This document shows positions 9,332 through 16,885 of a DNA stretch of 64,000 nt, one piece after another; the stretch's first letter is position 1; every line of letters begins with the position of its first letter. This DNA is from PVC group bacterium. Lineage in GTDB: Bacteria; Verrucomicrobiota; Kiritimatiellia; CAIKKV01; CAITUY01. The stretch spans positions 1 to 64,000 of the forward strand of contig CAMBRF010000001.1 of assembly GCA_945870225.1 (NCBI GenBank), written 5' to 3'. Below the pieces are notes generated by a model, which worked only from the letters and a program-made list of their open reading frames with translations, was not told the origin of the DNA and ran no database searches. A program made the position numbers and the translations under genes.

Positions 9332-10062
9332 GTTTCCTCCTGTTCGATCTCTTGTTCATCCGACATGGGGACGCGAGGGCCAATGGCCTGGGGTTCCAGT
9401 AGGAAACCGGCTTTATAAATAAAGTTCAGCGCCTTCACTGCTGTCTCCAGCTCGTCACGCCGTCCGTAGTAAAAGGAGACCTTGCCCTGGGCCGACACTC
9501 GGATTGCCTCAGAACTTGTTCGCTTGTCTGCATAAACATCACGTAGACCACACGTGTGCACGAGAAGTGATTCCGCGTGCTTGCGATAAAGCGAGGCCCC
9601 CGTTACATCGTCGCCGTAGAAGGACAACGAACGCAGAGAGCTACCCAATCCACTGGTCCTGGCGTGCAGATACGTCACGGCATAGGGTCCGGGTTTGCTA
9701 CACACCAAGGCGACCAAACCCTGCACGTCAATGTAGACTGCCTCCAGAACGCCAATATTGTTTGATGTGGCCAGCAGTTTCACGAAGGCGTCAACGATGT
9801 GCTTCCCATAGCCCAACACCAAAGCCTTTCGCGAAGCCTGGAGGTAATAGACGAGATAAACGAAAGGTGGGACCTCGACCTTTGCATCTATCAACGCTGT
9901 CTCCGATGTGAAGCGGATCAAATGCCATTTGGTTTCAAGAAGGCACTCCCTAGACACAACGAACGCCTTCCGAAATGGAGAATCCTCGGCATGCGCTGAT
10001 GTGGCCCAGTCCGGTGGGGTGTAGAATAACCCACCAGAGAGAAGGACTTTACTGGTGTCCAT
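9328..10062 (-). CDS. Unrecognised 244-residue protein of the SIR2 operon
   Basis: I chose the ATG at 10062 over the longer ORF start at 10146 because it has GGAGGG about 6 nt upstream and because the longer form would overlap the previous gene by nearly 100 nt. With this start it overlaps the end of the HExxH gene by 14 nt and runs into the SIR2 start by 4 nt. The sequence begins MDTSKVLLSGGLFYTPPDW and contains KALVLGYGKHIVDAFVKLL and KVSFYYGRRDELETAVKALN; it ends in a very acidic tail (DEQEIEQEET). No transmembrane segment, signal peptide or known catalytic motif is apparent. Its fixed place between a metalloprotein and a SIR2 effector suggests a regulator, sensor or adaptor, but the sequence itself does not show a function. 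Confidence 0.7.
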   Translation of the reverse strand: MDTSKVLLSGGLFYTPPDWATSAHAEDSPFRKAFVVSRECLLETKWHLIRFTSETALIDAKVEVPPFVYLVYYLQASRKALVLGYGKHIVDAFVKLLATSNNIGVLEAVYIDVQGLVALVCSKPGPYAVTYLHARTSGLGSSLRSLSFYGDDVTGASLYRKHAESLLVHTCGLRDVYADKRTSSEAIRVSAQGKVSFYYGRRDELETAVKALNFIYKAGFLLEPQAIGPRVPMSDEQEIEQEET

Positions 10063-11989
10063 AACCCTCCTCTGTGGCAAATGCGAGTTGGTACAGGATC
10101 CACATTGATGCAGCAGAGTTCGGCGAACTATCTGTCGCGTACTCAAGGAGGAACCGGATTCGGTTGCTTATGCGCTCTCGATCGAAAACACACTTTGTCA
10201 GAATGTATCCATCTTTGGCGGACTGACTATGCACAGCGCGTTCATGCGAGAAGGGAGCCGCGAGAGCCTCCGAAAATAGGAACGTGGAGGCGAGAAGAAC
10301 GATGGGGGTCATCGCCACTACCCTATGTCTCAATACCTCCCATGACGCATCGCCATTGAGCTGGCTTAACGCAAGTGCGATGTACCCGTTCTCGGTCTCT
10401 GTTTTGGAGATATTCGTCAACTCATTGATAAGTTCCATCCTAATCACGCCGAGTTCATCTGTTCTGCCAATGTGGTTGCTCAGTAAGGCGCAGAGCGTTC
10501 GCAGAAGATACTCCTGAACGCGACCTTGCCCCCTGGGGAGAACACCCCACGAGGACCAGATAGAACTTACGTATTCGCTGGATGCCCCGCCGTAGAAATA
10601 CTTGAAATCCAAGACGTGAGTGATGACTTCATTGATGAGCCGCGCGCCTTTCATAATTGCCTCAGCCAAGGAACTTGGCGTCAACTCAAACTGCGACTGT
10701 CCTGTCTGTTGCCCATCCATATTGAACAGCGTGTGAACGGAGATAACTCCCTTCAGGAAAAGGCGCTGCACAGAGTCTAGTCGGGTCGAACAAGTCGTAG
10801 CGTCTCGTAGGAGACGGCAAGCCTTCTCCAAAGCAATGTTGTCCTGGGGAAGTGGGCACAGCACGCCCAAACACCCGTCAGTGAGAACATGCGCAAGTTC
10901 ATGCGTGAGCGTGAGCAGGTTCCATTTTTGTGAGTTGCAGGCATCGATGGACGCTAAGGGCGCGCTGAGTGTACATCGCGAACTTCTGAACCCATCCCTG
11001 CCGCTGAAGTAGGCAACGCCTCTAACAACGTCATCTTTGGGCAACTTGTCTTTGGTCACTGTGTGCAGATAGTCCTTTTTCCACACATCATCACGTTCAG
11101 GCATGTCAATGTTGATGGGAGGGAATTGGGGATCGCCAAACGCCTTTAACCGATCTGGGATCGCGCCTTGGGACATTCGGTCTTCAATAAACCACTTGGT
11201 CTGCCAGAGGGCCAGACTTGCCATGCCAACCCCCAGAAGTGAGTGACTCCAAAAATGACATACGGACTCAGCTATTGGCGAGGTCCCGGAAAATGTCTGC
11301 GAACAAAAGTGCGAAAGGCCAGCGTTCACGACCGTGAGGAGATTCAATTTCTCCATTGCATCAAGCTCGTTCATGGAGTCGCCCAACGTCATTGCGACAA
11401 CGCGGTGAAACTGCTGAACGTCTCGAAGAAAGCGTGGCTCAGCGACGCTGGACTTGTGGATCGCGGCACTGACAAGAGGGAGGTATTCGAGAAGGCAGGG
11501 CTTTAGGGCACTTGCAGCCTTTTCAAACGGGAAATTGACAACCATGCTCCGTACATCTTCATCGATGGCCGTCGGAACCCGGACGAGAAATGCCACGTTA
11601 CTGATTACACCGTCCTGCACTTCCCAGACTTCACTCGGCATTCCTTCCGTGCGTATCCATTCGCACAATTTGTCGTGTGCGACGCGCTGCTTTGTGGCGT
11701 GCACGACGTTGTAGAGGCCCAACGTGAACCAGACTGAGGCCTGAGTGGTGTCGGCATTTCGTATGAAATCGAACGGATGACAGGGGCCGAGGAAGGTAAG
11801 ATACCAGGTGCCGTCAAAGGTCTCATTGAGGACCTCACAACCAGCAAGGGAGTGAGCGGGACTAAATCGGGTTGTTGAATTCCACGTCTGTAGAATGCTG
11901 CCAAGTGACTCCGAGACGTAGAAGCGGCGACTCTTGGGATCAGTCGAGTCAAGTACAAGGTAGGTGGTCTTCCTCCCGAACTGAGCCAT
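10049..11989 (-). CDS. HExxH-containing protein, predicted zinc metalloprotein
   Basis: 646 residues, not recognised as a named family. The clearest motif is THELAHVLTDG with H363-E364-x-x-H367, the zincin zinc-binding pattern. About 100 residues on, INEVITHVLDFKYF could provide a third ligand. The N-terminal 350 residues have no recognisable motif. No signal peptide is seen, so it is probably cytoplasmic. The start has a strong SD (AGGAGGGA, 4-5 nt spacing). It is the first long gene of the minus-strand operon with the 244-residue protein and the SIR2 protein. Protease-activated effectors are known in bacterial defence (for example Craspase and gasdermin-linked proteases), so a protease switch for SIR2 is a reasonable but unproven idea. 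Confidence 0.7.
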   Translation of the reverse strand: MAQFGRKTTYLVLDSTDPKSRRFYVSESLGSILQTWNSTTRFSPAHSLAGCEVLNETFDGTWYLTFLGPCHPFDFIRNADTTQASVWFTLGLYNVVHATKQRVAHDKLCEWIRTEGMPSEVWEVQDGVISNVAFLVRVPTAIDEDVRSMVVNFPFEKAASALKPCLLEYLPLVSAAIHKSSVAEPRFLRDVQQFHRVVAMTLGDSMNELDAMEKLNLLTVVNAGLSHFCSQTFSGTSPIAESVCHFWSHSLLGVGMASLALWQTKWFIEDRMSQGAIPDRLKAFGDPQFPPINIDMPERDDVWKKDYLHTVTKDKLPKDDVVRGVAYFSGRDGFRSSRCTLSAPLASIDACNSQKWNLLTLTHELAHVLTDGCLGVLCPLPQDNIALEKACRLLRDATTCSTRLDSVQRLFLKGVISVHTLFNMDGQQTGQSQFELTPSSLAEAIMKGARLINEVITHVLDFKYFYGGASSEYVSSIWSSWGVLPRGQGRVQEYLLRTLCALLSNHIGRTDELGVIRMELINELTNISKTETENGYIALALSQLNGDASWEVLRHRVVAMTPIVLLASTFLFSEALAAPFSHERAVHSQSAKDGYILTKCVFDRERISNRIRFLLEYATDSSPNSAASMWILYQLAFATEEGYGHQ

Positions 11990-12004
11990 TGGTCCCTCCT
12001 TGTT

Positions 12005-12259
12005 CTACGAGGGTCTGATTTGAGGGGTCAGATTTCCGCTCGTGGGGTCAGGCTCAACCGTGCAAGTCAGCAGACAACGGTTCGGGTTCAACGCCGACTT
12101 GCCCGTCTCGCGGGTGGCGTTCGCTGCAGGGATTTGCTCGGCTTCATTCTCGCAAGACCCATGCAGAAAGACAGCATCTCGGTCGAAGTGGCCGAAATGC
12201 CTCTCGCCGAGTGACTGCCGGAGCTTTTCAGCAGCAACGAATATTCCCAGAGACAACAT
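12005..12259 (-). CDS. Small hypothetical protein (84 residues), possible lead gene of the SIR2 operon
   Basis: The ATG at 12259 has GGAGG 6 nt upstream, as good as any start nearby, and the ORF ends 15 bp before the HExxH gene. The product starts MLSLGIFVAAEKLRQSLGER; its last 25 residues are encoded by DNA holding GGGGTCAG-type repeats and look like low-quality protein. No family is recognised. It may be a real small gene whose 3' end has been overwritten by a repeat, a decayed fragment, or a spurious ORF. Confidence 0.4.
   Translation of the reverse strand: MLSLGIFVAAEKLRQSLGERHFGHFDRDAVFLHGSCENEAEQIPAANATRETGKSALNPNRCLLTCTVEPDPTSGNLTPQIRPS
12011..12051. repeat. Short direct repeats GGGGTCAG in intergenic DNA
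   Basis: GGGGTCAG occurs at 12024-12031 and 12044-12051, with a related GGGTCTGATTT at 12011. Clusters of this motif are common at the ends of REP-associated transposase (IS200-like) units in metagenomic genomes. No transposase is present here. Confidence 0.4.
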
Positions 12260-12274
12260 AGTTAACCTCCGCAA

Positions 12275-12303
12275 ATAGTAGTCAGTAGGCCATCATCTGT
12301 AAA
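12275..12303 (-). promoter_or_regulatory. Candidate sigma70-type promoter for the HExxH-SIR2 operon
   Basis: On the minus strand TTTACA (12303-12298) and TACTAT (12280-12275) are 17 nt apart. A start site 7 nt downstream would fall inside the SD of the 84-residue ORF, so either that ORF is not translated from this promoter or the -10 is misplaced. Confidence 0.35.
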
Positions 12304-12343
12304 CAATGAAAAAGCATCCTGCAACAGGAGGAGTAATTCAAAC

Positions 12344-12466
12344 ATGGCACAGTATTCACCGCGCTCTCAGAATGGCAAGACAAAAGAAACGCATTACAGA
12401 CCAAGCAGCGTAATAACGCTGCCGCCACGACGAAAGGTGGCGGGCTGGCGGGGGCGCAAGAAGTAA
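12344..12466 (+). CDS. Very basic 40-residue micro-ORF
   Basis: GGAGGAG lies about 12 nt before the ATG. The product (MAQYSPRSQNGKTKETHYRP, then 20 more residues ending VAGWRGRKK) has many Lys/Arg and few acidic residues. It lies in the otherwise empty 280-bp stretch between the divergently placed SIR2 operon and the HTH gene. No family is recognised; it could be a small DNA- or RNA-binding peptide or chance. Confidence 0.3.
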   Translation: MAQYSPRSQNGKTKETHYRPSSVITLPPRRKVAGWRGRKK

Positions 12467-12542
12467 GAAACGCCGCCACACATGATACGTGCAAGAACTC
12501 ACACGTCCACGCTCGCCCTGTTCGGTAGTACGGGAACTCGCG

Positions 12543-12965
12543 TCAACCCTTCACACTTCTCCTTATCGGTTCCCCGATGGCGCTGACCCGATATCGTTCT
12601 ATGAAGTCGTCCAGGTCTTGTTGCCGGAAACGTATTGAGCGGTATCCAAGCTTGCTATACGCCACTCGTTTCCGCCGTCTCAGATCCCGCAATTCCCCCT
12701 CTGTTACCTTCAAATAGGCCGCCGCTTCCGCCGCAGTTAGGAGATCATTTCGCAGCGCTTGCTTTGGGGGGACTGCGGCCGGCTTTTGTATCTCCGCTTT
12801 GCCTGTGTCGGTCTTTCCGACTTCCGTGCCGCCCAACTCCGGCAACTTTATCCCATTCAGCCGACAATAAGGGCATCTGGGCCAGGCTATTGGGCACTGG
12901 TTGCTTTGCGTTCCCCGGGCAGCGAACGCGCAGGCTCTTCTGATCGGATCAGCTTCTCTTTCCAT
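12543..12965 (-). CDS. Excisionase/HTH_17-family DNA-binding protein
   Basis: 140 residues. The C-terminal half is a MerR-like winged helix of the excisionase type: LLTAAEAAAYLKVTEGELRD (from about residue 75), then KLGYRSIRFRQQDLDDFIER. The N-terminal part has a CPYC pair preceded by CPIAW and a Pro/Lys linker, and is not recognised; the exact start is uncertain. It is downstream of the integrase in the same orientation, the usual position for an Xis or recombination directionality factor. It probably bends DNA at the attachment site or regulates the integrase. Confidence 0.7.
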   Translation of the reverse strand: MEREADPIRRACAFAARGTQSNQCPIAWPRCPYCRLNGIKLPELGGTEVGKTDTGKAEIQKPAAVPPKQALRNDLLTAAEAAAYLKVTEGELRDLRRRKRVAYSKLGYRSIRFRQQDLDDFIERYRVSAIGEPIRRSVKG

Positions 12966-12969
12966 ACCA

Positions 12970-13122
12970 TCACTTGCTTACTACAAGAGCAGGAAGTCCC
13001 TTCTTGGCTTGGCGGGCATTAAACTTCTTCAGCACGCCCTCCATATCTGTTTCCAGTGTCTCAATCTTCTTCCGGATGATATCCAACCGTTTCTGGTCCT
13101 CTGCTGTTAGTTTTTGCTTCAT
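12970..13122 (-). CDS. Small Lys-rich helical protein (50 residues)
   Basis: Between integrase and HTH genes, same strand. The product starts MKQKLTAEDQKRLDIIRKKI and continues with ETLETDMEGVLKKF, a heptad-like pattern suggesting a short coiled coil; it ends LPALVVSK. The stop is 4 bp before the HTH gene start, which supports co-transcription. The SD is weak. No family is recognised. Confidence 0.5.
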   Translation of the reverse strand: MKQKLTAEDQKRLDIIRKKIETLETDMEGVLKKFNARQAKKGLPALVVSK

Positions 13123-13153
13123 AGTCTGAAAGTTACCTAACTATAAGCAACTG

Positions 13154-14443
13154 TCAAGCATCGGTGAATCCCCCCGCCGCCGGCATGATCTTCCAGTAGG
13201 CTTCGGCGTCCTCTTTCGTGATCAGCGCCCGGTAATGCTCGAACAGCATCGAGGTGTCCGCATGATGGCCCAGTTGAAAGGCCGTCCGGGCGGCATCGCC
13301 ATATCGAACCAGGTGGTTGGAGGCATAGGAGTGTCTCATGGCATTGTGAGGCCACGTGACGTCCGCCTTCTCCCTCACGGTATCCAGGCGCGATCGCCAC
13401 TTCTCGCCCTGGGGCGCGACGAAACCGGCAGCCTGCCGGTACGGCAGCAACCAGGCAAGCAGGTTGTCTTCGATGGTGACGTATCGTGCGCGGCGCCGCT
13501 TGGCAACATGCGGCAAAACGGTGATTCTCCGCGCCTGCAGATCCACCTGCGACCATTCCAACTGACAGAGTTCCGCTGTGCGCACTCCGGCGAAGAAACC
13601 CACCGCCAGTGCCGGCACCATGCTTGGCTCATGCTCAACGGCCGCGGACATGATCTTCTGAACATCACCCCACGGCATGCTCTCGGGTAGCTTCTCGTCA
13701 GTGTGGTTCTTGCGCCGCAACTTGCGCACCTGAAACGGATTCTCAGCGTGATAATATTCGCGATCAATCGCGAAGTTGAAAAGGCCGTGCGCAATGGTTC
13801 GGTGGTGCTTCCGACTCATGGGGGAGAGGGAGAGTTTTCCGATCCAGTTATCCGCCTCTTTGTTGGTGATCTCGTTAATCGGCTGGTCGCCCTTGTCAGC
13901 AACCAGTTTGGCCAATCTGTACCGTATGCTCTGAATGCTCTTTTCCCTCAGTCCGTTGTCTTCAGCATCCTTGATATACTCGTCAACGGCCACCGCAACC
14001 GTGCGTTTTTCGCCGGTTGTCGGTTTGTGTTTGAGAAAGAACGCGACAGCGCTCTTGATCGAGGCAGACCCCTTGAGCATGACGGATGCTTCGGCGTAGA
14101 CCTTGGCAATGGTTTCCAGGCGGGCATTATCGGGGAGGCCGGTAACCGGCTTCAGGGCTTCCAGCGCCTTGACCGCGTCCATGCGCTCGGTATCCGAGAG
14201 GGTGAAAGCGGCGCGTCCTTGGTTCGATAAAATGGTCCGTTGCTCGTGCAGCCAAGTCTCAGCGCCCGCTTTGACAGCAAACGACTTCATCAGGCGTTTG
14301 CCGTTCACCGTGCCGAAATCAGCCTGCCAGCAGATCTTCTTCGCCCCATCCGGTCCCGTCCATGATCGTTCGCGGATGATCCCACGTTCTTTACGCTTGC
14401 GTGGCGCTTTCGATGCCTCTACATTCACCGCCATGTCTTTCAT
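13154..14443 (-). CDS. Tyrosine recombinase / phage-type integrase
   Basis: 429 residues. The catalytic residues of the tyrosine-recombinase fold are visible: R288 in FFAGVRTAELCQLEW, H366 and R370 in HNAMRHSYASNHL, the LGHHADTS box, and nucleophile Y404 in LFEHYRAL. A SAM-like N-terminal core-binding domain covers about 150-270 (VDEYIKDAEDNGLREKSIQS). The ATG at 14443 has AAGGAG upstream. It sits 137 bp from tRNA-Arg and next to an excisionase-like gene, so it marks the right end of an integrated element that may carry the defence genes to the left. It faces the 5' end of the tRNA, which is the unusual side. Confidence 0.9.
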   Translation of the reverse strand: MKDMAVNVEASKAPRKRKERGIIRERSWTGPDGAKKICWQADFGTVNGKRLMKSFAVKAGAETWLHEQRTILSNQGRAAFTLSDTERMDAVKALEALKPVTGLPDNARLETIAKVYAEASVMLKGSASIKSAVAFFLKHKPTTGEKRTVAVAVDEYIKDAEDNGLREKSIQSIRYRLAKLVADKGDQPINEITNKEADNWIGKLSLSPMSRKHHRTIAHGLFNFAIDREYYHAENPFQVRKLRRKNHTDEKLPESMPWGDVQKIMSAAVEHEPSMVPALAVGFFAGVRTAELCQLEWSQVDLQARRITVLPHVAKRRRARYVTIEDNLLAWLLPYRQAAGFVAPQGEKWRSRLDTVREKADVTWPHNAMRHSYASNHLVRYGDAARTAFQLGHHADTSMLFEHYRALITKEDAEAYWKIMPAAGGFTDA

Positions 14444-14457
14444 TATTCAGGCTCCTT

Positions 14458-14516
14458 GTTACAGCTCAGACGTAACACCGCTCAAGTGTTGTCAGGAACG
14501 TAACAAAGACGTAACA
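14458..14516. promoter_or_regulatory. Cluster of GTAACA repeats upstream of the integrase
   Basis: ACGTAACA occurs at 14470-14477, 14498-14505 and 14509-14516, with an inverted TGTTAC at 14458-14463. Repeats of this kind between an integrase gene and its attachment site are typical of arm-type integrase or excisionase binding sites; operators are the other possibility. Confidence 0.45.
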
Positions 14517-14580
14517 CAGCGTCAATGCCTGAATATTGAAGAAAATACAGCTTTTGTAAGTGCTTGAAATTATAGACTTT

Positions 14581-14657
14581 GCCCCGGTAGCTCAGTTGGA
14601 CAGAGCAGCGGTTTCCTAAACCGCAGGTCGCGCGTTCGAGCCGCGCCCGGGGTGCCA
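14581..14657 (+). tRNA. tRNA-Arg (anticodon CCU)
   Basis: A full cloverleaf of 77 nt with encoded CCA: acceptor GCCCCGG/CCGGGGT (first pair G-U), D-arm GCTC...GAGC, anticodon stem GCGGT/ACCGC with loop TTCCTAA (anticodon CCT), T-loop TTCGAGC. It lies beside the integrase gene and is a likely integration landmark. Confidence 0.96.
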
Positions 14658-14896
14658 TTCACGAATATGGCTCATGAGTCGAGCTGGGCGAGTGGCGTGG
14701 GCGCCGGTTGTGCTCATTCCTGATTCAGCATCCTGTGAATCCTGTCTAAAATCCCTGCGTTGCTGAACCTTTTAATGCGTCTGCCCTGCTTTTTTCATTG
14801 TTAGGGATTGGCATGGGCGGCCATATCGGGTTTAATGCGGCGTTATTGGTGTTGGGGTTGTTCAGGTGCCGGAGGGCGCTTGAGAAGGGGGGAACC

Positions 14897-16012
14897 GTGG
14901 CAGATTGGGATTTTCAGGATATTGTCAGCCATTTCCGGGCCTGGGGTGATTTTGTCGAGGCGCAGCCGCACGGCTCCGGCCACATCCATGACACCTACAA
15001 AGTCACCTTCAATATGGCCGGGACCCCCGTCCACTACCTGCTTCAGCGCATCAATCATCGCGTGTTCAAGCAACCCGCCGCCATTATGGATAACATTTTG
15101 CGTGTGACGGACCATGTGCGTTCCCGGTTGAAGGCCGAGGGCTTTTCCGATGTGACGAGACATTCCTTGTGCATCGTTTTCTCCCGCAACAGGAAGCCCT
15201 GTTATCAGGATTCCGCCGGGCATTGGTGGCGGATGTATCTGTTCGTGGAGGGGGCCGTAACGTATGACGCGGTCGATAGTCTGGACCATGCCTATGAAGC
15301 CGCCAAGGCTTATGCGCGGTTTCAGGCCCTGGTCTCGGACCTGCCGGAGCCGCGCCTGCATGAGACCATTCCCGATTTCCATAATACTCCGGCCCGTTTG
15401 ACGGCTCTACGGGAGGCGGTCGAGCGGGATTCATGCGGTCGGGTCGCCAGCGTGCAGCGGGAGATTGAGTTTGTCGAGAGCCGGGCGGATCAGTGCGGCC
15501 GGCTGCTGGCGCGCCAGCGGGCGGGTGAACTCCCCGAGCGGGTTACGCACAATGACACTAAAATCAACAACGTCTTGCTGGATGAGAAAACGGGCAAAGG
15601 GGTTTGTGTGATCGACCTCGACACGGTGATGCCGGGCCTGGCGCTGTATGATTTCGGGGACATGGTTCGCAGTTGCACGGCCTCCGCCGCCGAGGACGAG
15701 CCGGATTTAAGCAAGGTGCGCATGCGGATGGATGTCTTTGAAGCCGTGGCGCGCGGGTTCCTGTCGGAGGCCCGCTTCCTGATGCACGCCGAGCGTGAAG
15801 AACTTGTGTTTTCCTGCCGGCTGATCACCCTGATGCTGGGCATGCGCTTCCTGACGGATTATCTTTCCGGTGATACCTATTTCAAGGTGAAGCGGGACAA
15901 TCATAATCTCGACCGGTGTCGCGCCCAGTTTGCCATGGTGGAGAGTATGGAGGCGCAGGCGGACCGGATGGAACAGATTGTGGCGGAATGCTGGCAGAAG
16001 TCGGCATCCTGA
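14897..16012 (+). CDS. NahK-like sugar kinase (aminoglycoside phosphotransferase fold)
   Basis: 371 residues from the GTG at 14897, chosen because AGAAGGGGGGA precedes it and because the longer ORF start at 14798 adds 33 residues unlike the family. The protein opens with DWDFQDIVSHF and has the GHIHDTYKV nucleotide-loop region, the catalytic THNDTKINNVLLD loop and metal-binding VIDLDTVMPGLALYDFGDMV. These are typical of N-acetylhexosamine 1-kinase (NahK)-type phosphotransferases, which phosphorylate GlcNAc/GalNAc-type sugars at C1. Substrate cannot be read from sequence. It is the first gene after tRNA-Arg; the 240 bp before it hold no other feature I can support. It probably does not share a role with the ExeA gene 43 bp downstream. 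Confidence 0.8.
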   Translation: MADWDFQDIVSHFRAWGDFVEAQPHGSGHIHDTYKVTFNMAGTPVHYLLQRINHRVFKQPAAIMDNILRVTDHVRSRLKAEGFSDVTRHSLCIVFSRNRKPCYQDSAGHWWRMYLFVEGAVTYDAVDSLDHAYEAAKAYARFQALVSDLPEPRLHETIPDFHNTPARLTALREAVERDSCGRVASVQREIEFVESRADQCGRLLARQRAGELPERVTHNDTKINNVLLDEKTGKGVCVIDLDTVMPGLALYDFGDMVRSCTASAAEDEPDLSKVRMRMDVFEAVARGFLSEARFLMHAEREELVFSCRLITLMLGMRFLTDYLSGDTYFKVKRDNHNLDRCRAQFAMVESMEAQADRMEQIVAECWQKSAS

Positions 16013-16054
16013 CCGGGTCGGCGATTCTTCACCTTTTGCGGAGTACAGCCGAAG

Positions 16055-16870
16055 ATGTATCGCGCTTTTTATAACTTAAGAGAGAGCCCGTTCAATGTCA
16101 CCAGTGATCCCTGCTTTCTTTTTTTGAGCCCCACCCACACGGAGGCGCTGGACCACCTGACGTACGGCATCGGGCAGCGCAAGGGATTTCTGGCTGTCAC
16201 GGGCGAAATCGGCTCCGGTAAAACCACGCTGTGCCGGGCCTTGATCAATCGTCTCGACCCGAAGACCAAGGTGGCCCTGATCCTTAATTCCGTTTTGCCC
16301 GAGAACCAGCTGCTGGAGGCGATTGTCGACGACTTCGGTATTGTTTGCGAGAAGCGGACCCGCGGTTCCCTGATCAAGAAACTGAATAAGTTCCTGCTCG
16401 AACAACTTTCGCAGGGTAACAATACGGTGCTGATCATCGATGAAGCCCAGAACATGCGCCCCTCGGCGCTGGAAACCATCCGGATGCTGTCGAATCTTGA
16501 AACGGAGAAGGAGAAGCTGCTCCAGATCGTGCTGGTTGGGCAGCCGCAGTTGAAGGACAAGCTCAACCTGCCGGAACTGGTGCAATTGAAACAGCGCATC
16601 GCCGTCCGGTTTCATATCCGGGCCCTGAAGGAGCAGGAGGTGCGGCCTTATATCGATCATCGTCTGGCGGTGGCGGGTTCTACCGGGCGGATTGTTTTTG
16701 ATGAAGCGGCGTTGGCACTCATCTACCGGTATTCCGGTGGAATTCCGCGTGTGATCAATATTCTGGCGGACAAGGCGCTGCTTCTGGGCTTTGTGAGGGA
16801 GACCTTCACGATGGATCGCGCTCTGATCGAGCAGTGTATCAAGGAACTTGACGGCGAGGAGCTCGCCTGA
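16055..16870 (+). CDS. ExeA/GspA-like AAA ATPase
   Basis: 271 residues. It has the family opening MYRAFYNLRESPFNVTSDP, Walker A GEIGSGKTT, Walker B VLIIDEAQN and sensor region LVGQPQLKDKL, followed by IPRVINILADKALL. It lacks the C-terminal peptidoglycan-binding domain of Aeromonas ExeA, as do many single-domain relatives. ExeA-type ATPases work with ExeB/GspB to pass secretion or pilus machinery through peptidoglycan. The next gene, 15 bp on, is GspB-like, so the pair is an operon. No other type II secretion gene is in the window. Confidence 0.88.
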   Translation: MYRAFYNLRESPFNVTSDPCFLFLSPTHTEALDHLTYGIGQRKGFLAVTGEIGSGKTTLCRALINRLDPKTKVALILNSVLPENQLLEAIVDDFGIVCEKRTRGSLIKKLNKFLLEQLSQGNNTVLIIDEAQNMRPSALETIRMLSNLETEKEKLLQIVLVGQPQLKDKLNLPELVQLKQRIAVRFHIRALKEQEVRPYIDHRLAVAGSTGRIVFDEAALALIYRYSGGIPRVINILADKALLLGFVRETFTMDRALIEQCIKELDGEELA

Positions 16871-16885
16871 GCGGCAAGGTCTATC

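Noticed and set aside
12282-12494. 70-residue minus-strand frame
   Set aside because: Cys/Ser-rich composition, no ribosome binding site, and opposite to a better-started small frame.
14897-16012. Choline or homoserine kinase
   Set aside because: The fold is shared, but the HNDTKINN and DLDTVMPG motifs fit the NahK-type sugar kinases better.
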